Below are positions 59,394 to 64,000 of a stretch of DNA of 64,000 nt, one piece after another. The notes below the pieces were generated by a model, which saw only the letters and a program-made list of their open reading frames with translations, was not told the DNA's origin and ran no database searches. Source of the DNA: Chaetoderma sp. LZ-2023a. Its lineage: Eukaryota > Mollusca > Caudofoveata > Chaetodermatida > Chaetodermatidae. Location of the stretch: the NCBI GenBank assembly GCA_034401795.1, contig CM067369.1:136322500-136386499 (forward strand). The letters are read 5' to 3'. The first letter of the stretch is position 1; each line of letters starts with the position of its first letter. Made by a program: the position numbers and the translations under genes.

Positions 59394-59960
59394 TCCACGC
59401 ACTGACCCGCCCAGCCCAACCAGATATCCATCACATACAAATCAACCGAATATCCAATATCCCGTCACAGCATATTGAATTTGCATCATCTCAAACAGTC
59501 CTCTCAATTCCTGAGGCACACCATGAATACATTGAAGTTGCCCACCTCTTAGCCACCCATCAAATCCATCTGCCATTCTCTCGGTATGCATGCGGCACCA
59601 GGCGGGCAGGCCGCCTGCGTCACTTGAATAGCCACAGCTCAGTCAGTATACTCGATCTGTCGCTAAAGGACCGAGCAGGCGCCTCAGCCAGCCGTCTGTC
59701 CGCCATCGCGTTGTCCAATGTGCTGCCACGTCTACACTAGGCCACACACCCCCACCCGCGGCATATTCGGTGGCTCATGGCTGATTATCTCCGGCGCATG
59801 TTTGTTGAATAGTCAATATCCAGCTACAGGCAATTAAATATTCAATATCCCGCTACAGGAAATTAAATATCCAATAACCTGATACAGGAAATTAAATATT
59901 CAATATCCCGCCATATGAAATTGAATATTCAATATCCGATATCCAGCTAACTTCGCTGAG
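57800..59960. mobile_element. 2.16-kb fold-back element with tandem sub-repeat arms
   Basis: Ends are inverted (agtgaagttagct at 57800; agctaacttcgct at 59960). Each arm has three to four imperfect units of about 34 bases, such as aatttcctgtagcgggatat followed by tgaatattc. Inner inverted segments pair too: 58190-58260 with 59610-59690 (tatactgactgagctgtggc). Between are purine-rich and pyrimidine-rich blocks (58600-59290). No protein with a known domain was found. Confidence 0.75.
58640..59400. repeat. Low-complexity purine and pyrimidine blocks
   Basis: A G-rich run at 58640-58680, a C run at 58780-58800, then cccaccca, ccatccat, cctccctc and tctatcta arrays to 59290 and ccagccag repeats at 59360-59390. 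They form the interior of the fold-back element. Frames through them are artefacts. Confidence 0.9.
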
Positions 59961-60199
59961 CTCATCTCTACAAATTATATCAATTTTATAAGTGATAGTC
60001 TTCCTTATAATCCATATCAACGCACGTACACATTTGTTCTATACATGTATATACATAATTATGACTATCTCAATGTGTTGTGATATAACCTACTTGTTGT
60101 AGTTGTCGAGGTGACCTATATAAACGCGTTGCCCATTTCAGCCAGAGAGCTTTGCTGTAGGTACACCATATATGAGAACTTATTACTTGCGCGTACATG

Positions 60200-60358
60200 T
60201 CTATTAGACATGTCATTTCATTCAATTAACTTAACTTTTTTACTGCTGCTTATTTTATGCTCGACTTTCTTCGACTCCCTTAGTTTGCTACGTATCGTGG
60301 TGATTGATCGTAGTAGAAGAACTTTTGTGATACACCCTTTGATTCGCTTTGTTAAGTG
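60200..60358 (+). pseudogene. Possible GPCR TM3 fragment
   Basis: A frame with LTFLLLLILCSTFFDSLSLL followed by RIVVIDRS and FVIHPLIRFVK resembles the end of TM3 with a D-R-x motif and the following intracellular loop of a class A receptor. If so, it could be the 5' partner of the 61850 fragment. Conserved TM3 Cys and TM4 are not found. It is a weak call. Confidence 0.25.
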
Positions 60359-60920
60359 AGATTATACATTGATCAAAATTATGTCAACCGTGAGGTCTCA
60401 TGTCACTCTGACAGGGTGCTAGGACAAGATCCCAGCTGACAAAATCGCAACGGACAAAATCTCACCCGGACATAAACCCACCGGACAAAATCACACCTGG
60501 ACATAATCCCACTTGACATAATCCCACCAAGATTTCATGCCCACTCCATTAGGGACCTACCGGGATCAACTCAAGAGTGTAGAGGAAGCCACATATATGG
60601 GCGTAACGTTTCGAATAGTTGCCAACTTGTCAGCGATCTCGGGGCTATTGCAACCCTTGGCTTTTTTAATTCAATTCAATTCAATTCAAGTAAATTGTAT
60701 TAGCTTGTTTAAATATGAAGTGACGGACCTCTTACATATAATATTTATGCATGACATAACATTACAAACCATGAATACACAGGAGACATTAGATAATTAC
60801 ATACATTTATCTGTTCTGCTTGAAAAATGTTAATCTTGGGAATAGACAGGTGTGTAGGGTAGTGACAGTCGGGAAGGGAAGGCGTGGGATTCGTCGTGTT
60901 GATTAATTAATTAATTCTTA

Positions 60921-61225
60921 TTAAATGTACGCATTCACACAAGCGTGAAAATAAAATTGTGTAAATTGTAACATTTTAGAGGGTTAATGTGTGTACCTAA
61001 ATGTAATGAAGCGATCACATTTTAATTGCGAAGTTGAATTATGGACTCGTGTCTCTAGTTCAATTTCACAACTTATAAAATTATATTATTTTATGTGCAA
61101 CGAAATCCTCATTTGTTAAGATTTATTTCATTTGGATACATCTAGGCCCACAATGTAAGCTTCTAAACGTGTACAATTTTGACAATTTAATCTTCAAGCA
61201 TTCTGCAGTAAATGTGTACCTTTAA
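60921..61225. mobile_element. MITE family B, diverged copy
   Basis: It lies within the inverted-arm element: ttaaatgtacgcattcac and aaatgtgtacctttaa ends, ttgaattatggactcgtgtc, agatttatttcattt. It is more diverged than the other two copies. Confidence 0.6.
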
Positions 61226-61226
61226 A

Positions 61227-61270
<44 letters not shown>

Positions 61271-61586
61271 GCCTCGAAATTTGATGTAACCAAACGGATT
61301 GTTAACTTGCCGGTTATGTAAGTGGAACCTGCTTCTGTCTAACATATTCCAGTCGAAGTTTTTTTCAATTTAATCAACATTTTATACGTTTCGCTAAGGG
61401 AATCTAAGATAGTGATAGACAGATAAGGATGTGGAAAGGATGAAGGTGGATGCATTGTGTGAACGTAGTACAACCATGTTAGTATCAACAAAAAACTGTG
61501 CTGCGCGGGGAAAAAATGAACCTTACTCCATTTCACCCAACGTTTTCAGCAAACAGGTTACGCACAAATATGTTCTGCTGCAGCTG

Positions 61587-61688
<102 letters not shown>

Positions 61689-61849
61689 CGTATGATTCAA
61701 TGGTAGCGATTTCACAAATTGGTATTATGTACGGTGGGATTATGTATGTCCGGGTGGGATTTTGGTGGGATTATATCCGGGTGGGATTATGTCCAGTGGG
61801 ATTTGTCCGGTGGGATTATGTCTGGTGGAATTTCACGGTAACTTCCTGG

Positions 61850-62235
61850 CGAGAGACACAATATGGTTTGTCTTTCGCACAACCATACCGAGTTTTCTGC
61901 TAATTGTGTTCCATACTACCAAACAGATTAGAGTGTCTAGGAGTAAATCGCTGGATGTCTCAAAGGAAAACAGGAATACTGATGCAGGTACACTTGGTAT
62001 CATCATAATACTGTTCGTTATCTGCTGGTTTCCATTTAATTTGTATGGAGTCACGCATAAATTATTCTCGGGACAAAAGCAAAGCATCCACGCTGCGATC
62101 TATACACTATTCATGTATTTTGGTTTCGCTAATTCTGTTCTTAACCCTCTTGTATACGTGTTATTTGCAAAAACTGTCCGTCAAGATTTGGTCAGACTAT
62201 TCTGTCCGCGATTAGTAAGGCATTGTAATATATGA
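61850..62235 (+). pseudogene. Class A GPCR, TM5-TM7 fragment
   Basis: A frame ending at TGA (62235) encodes the end of TM5 (RTTIPSFLLIVF), a basic third intracellular loop (RVSRSKSLDVSKENRN), TM6 with the CWFPF motif (the CWxP box), and TM7 with FANSVLNPLVYVLF (the NPxxY box), followed by a short tail with an amphipathic segment. This is the plan of a peptide- or amine-type rhodopsin-class receptor. No upstream exon was found next to it: the left side is the arm of a repeat element. It may be the last exon of a real gene (an exon start near 61850) or a truncated copy. The ligand cannot be inferred. Confidence 0.7.
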
Positions 62236-62639
62236 AACGCTTTGAATAAATATTAAATATGCGTGGGCTACCTACGACCAGAAGAGGGTACACATGCTGT
62301 CATTAAAATATAAGAGATTGGTCTGTCGCCCGGTCGGTCGACCGGTCGATCGATGTTATAATTAATACCTAAATTACAAATTAATGGATTAATGAACCCC
62401 GCACATGCTCATGTATACGACCGTTCCTTTTCCCGATGCATGTGGAATTATTGACTAACCGGCTGAAGGAATGAGTGAATGAACAAAGAGGGATGGTCGG
62501 ATGAATAAGTAAATAAACAACAAAGACTTGTATGAAGGAACACATGAATAAATACGGGAAAACATCTCAAAGCTGAATGGATCGCTGAAATGATCAGAAA
62601 TGAAAAGACTTAAAATGAATTGATGGATGTATTGCCAAT

Positions 62640-62860
62640 GGGCGCAGGTTTTTATATTGGCATATGAGAAGTGTGCCGTTTACAAAAGTGTACGCAGATA
62701 AGAAATTGTTAAATGGGATGCGCGTCGTTTACAAATACGTGCGCCGATAACCAATTGGCATATGGTCCTGCACCCTTTACAAACGGCCGCACCAATAACA
62801 AATTGGCATATTGGCCATGCACATTTTACAAACGAGCGTGCCGACAACAAATTGGTAGGG
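62640..62860. repeat. About 55-60-bp tandem repeat, four diverged units
   Basis: Units share tttacaaacg-gcg, cgataa or caataacaaattg and gcatat-g. They are quite diverged. Confidence 0.6.
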
Positions 62861-62999
62861 CCTGCGTTGGATCGGTGCATGTACATGGTTTGCGACTGCT
62901 ACGATCGTTCCAACCAACTCACTTTCAGCTTTGCACGCACGTATTAATTGCCAGAGGGTGATGTATATGCGTTTCAGTAGACACGTGTAAATTATTTTG

Positions 63000-63490
63000 A
63001 TTAACGCCGCAAGACCGCCTTAGCTGGGTTTATACTTTTCACGCCGTCATGCGCCGTCAGTCCGCCGTCGTAGGCCGACAATCAGCAGTTACCGCCGTTC
63101 AACGGCGTACATATTTATACTTTTTTGCGGTTGCTAAACGCCATCATGACGCTGGGGAGCGCCGCTCACGCTGACGTAAATTTTCTAGAGTTCAATCATG
63201 TTGAACTTTTAAGGTGGACGCTGGTAAACGCTGCCGATTCCAGACACTTCCAACCAATCAGAGATCATACAGGTTCCCGCCAAAACTCAATTCAAGCGCA
63301 GAATTGTCATGCAGTGTAAGTTTCGAATTTACACCCCGCATGGAAGACATAGACGAGAGATTAATTTGTCTGGTTCAGGGGTATAAGTGTCTGTATGATC
63401 AGAGCAGTTCAGATTATAAAGACCAGATGAAGAAAGACAATGCCTGGCGTAGTATTGGTGTAGAATTAGACCGAGAAGCTATGTAGAGAT
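63000..63490 (+). mobile_element. Harbinger-like unit start with GC-rich sub-terminal repeats
   Basis: The segment has tagctgggtttatacttttc and cgccgtcatgcgccgtcagt, with repeated cgccgtc motifs before an MADF reading frame. A terminal ctgggtttatact is common in PIF/Harbinger elements. No second terminus or nuclease gene is visible before the window end. Confidence 0.4.
63341..63486 (+). pseudogene. MADF-domain protein, truncated
   Basis: The frame begins MEDIDERLICLVQGYKCLYD and has DYKDQMKKDNAWRSIGVEL, the core of a MADF (Myb/SANT-like) DNA-binding domain. It stops (TAG) after about 48 residues, where relatives usually continue for another 30 or more. The stop may mark an exon end (an intron would then follow) or a dead copy. 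MADF proteins are encoded by Harbinger elements and by host regulators. Confidence 0.6.
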
Positions 63491-64000
63491 TTTCATTACA
63501 GTGGATAATCGACCATGGTGAAAGGTAGTTCGAACTCTGCGACTCTGCCCTATATATATCTGATGTCTCGCCCGTCTGTCAGATCTATGTATGGCAGAGT
63601 GAGAGAACTCGGACTCGGTGAAAGGATGATTCTCATCGATTATGGTTTCAAGAGGCCAAAGGTCAAAGTTAGTGACCAAATATGACGAATTTTGAGATAT
63701 TTTTATCCATTGCCGTGCGATAAATAACGCACTAATGGGCGGATATTCACGATGTGTGGATAGCATGTTGCCGTTGGAGACTAGAAACCCTGTTGATCTG
63801 AGGGCAAGTGGTCAAAGGTCAAGCTCATGTTGACATAATTACTGCTTATAAGAATACAGTTTTTAGATCAATATTATTATCTTGAAAAATAATATCATGA
63901 GTGTTTTTAACATCATATGATGAGCCCAGGCCCACATCAACATCATCAACCTAGCAAGAAACGGCACACTACCTGAACATTACCGATTACAGTGTGATAT

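Noticed and set aside
58615..59480. Proline- and serine-rich open frames
   Set aside because: They come from ccatcc and cctccc simple repeats.

Overview
This is a eukaryotic nuclear window from an invertebrate animal, most likely a marine bilaterian such as a mollusc, another lophotrochozoan or a lancelet; the sequence alone does not settle which. The reasons are spliced exons with GT-AG borders, a high load of Penelope, L1-Tx1, CR1/L2-like, DIRS-type and Tc1 elements, palindromic MITEs and very long trinucleotide microsatellites. No bacterial operon, CRISPR array or rRNA gene was seen.

The main host gene is a sodium-coupled solute transporter of the SLC5 family on the + strand. Its 3' half is spread over about 34 kb: exons at 16981-17047, 22193-22308, 23834-23901, 26173-26259, 27907-28087, 41157-41257 and a last exon near 51163/51167-51405. 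The exons join to a normal SLC5 reading frame with two points of interest: a one-base frame break in the 27907 exon, and two acceptors 4 bases apart at the last exon that would give different C-termini. The 5' exons must lie left of the window. A second host gene fragment is the TM5-TM7 end of a class A GPCR at 61850-62235.

The rest is mostly transposon-derived. 1-6594 is a tandem Penelope-like array with a unit of about 2.92 kb. 6595-14213 is one (ACT)n microsatellite split by a 6.77 kb minus-strand L1-Tx1 element. 15100-15746 is a decayed Tc1 fragment. 20116-21776 and 41994-43653 are two nearly identical Tc1 elements, the second with an intact 341-residue transposase. 28549-32622 is a CR1/L2-like LINE cut by MITEs. 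33000-37600 is a DIRS retrotransposon with Gag, RT-RNase H and tyrosine recombinase. 45745-47700 is another decayed LINE. 54246-56100 is a second tyrosine-recombinase-type RT element. 57800-59960 and 60412-61840 are fold-back elements. 63000-63490 is the start of a Harbinger-like unit with a MADF protein. At least five MITE or palindrome families (called A to E here) recur; family A has about a dozen copies, many with TGACGTCA motifs.

The genes do not form a pathway. The window is a record of layered insertions: Tc1 inside MITE C, MITE A inside a LINE, a LINE inside a microsatellite, and nearly all of it inside the introns of one transporter gene. All homology calls are by eye and no searches were run.
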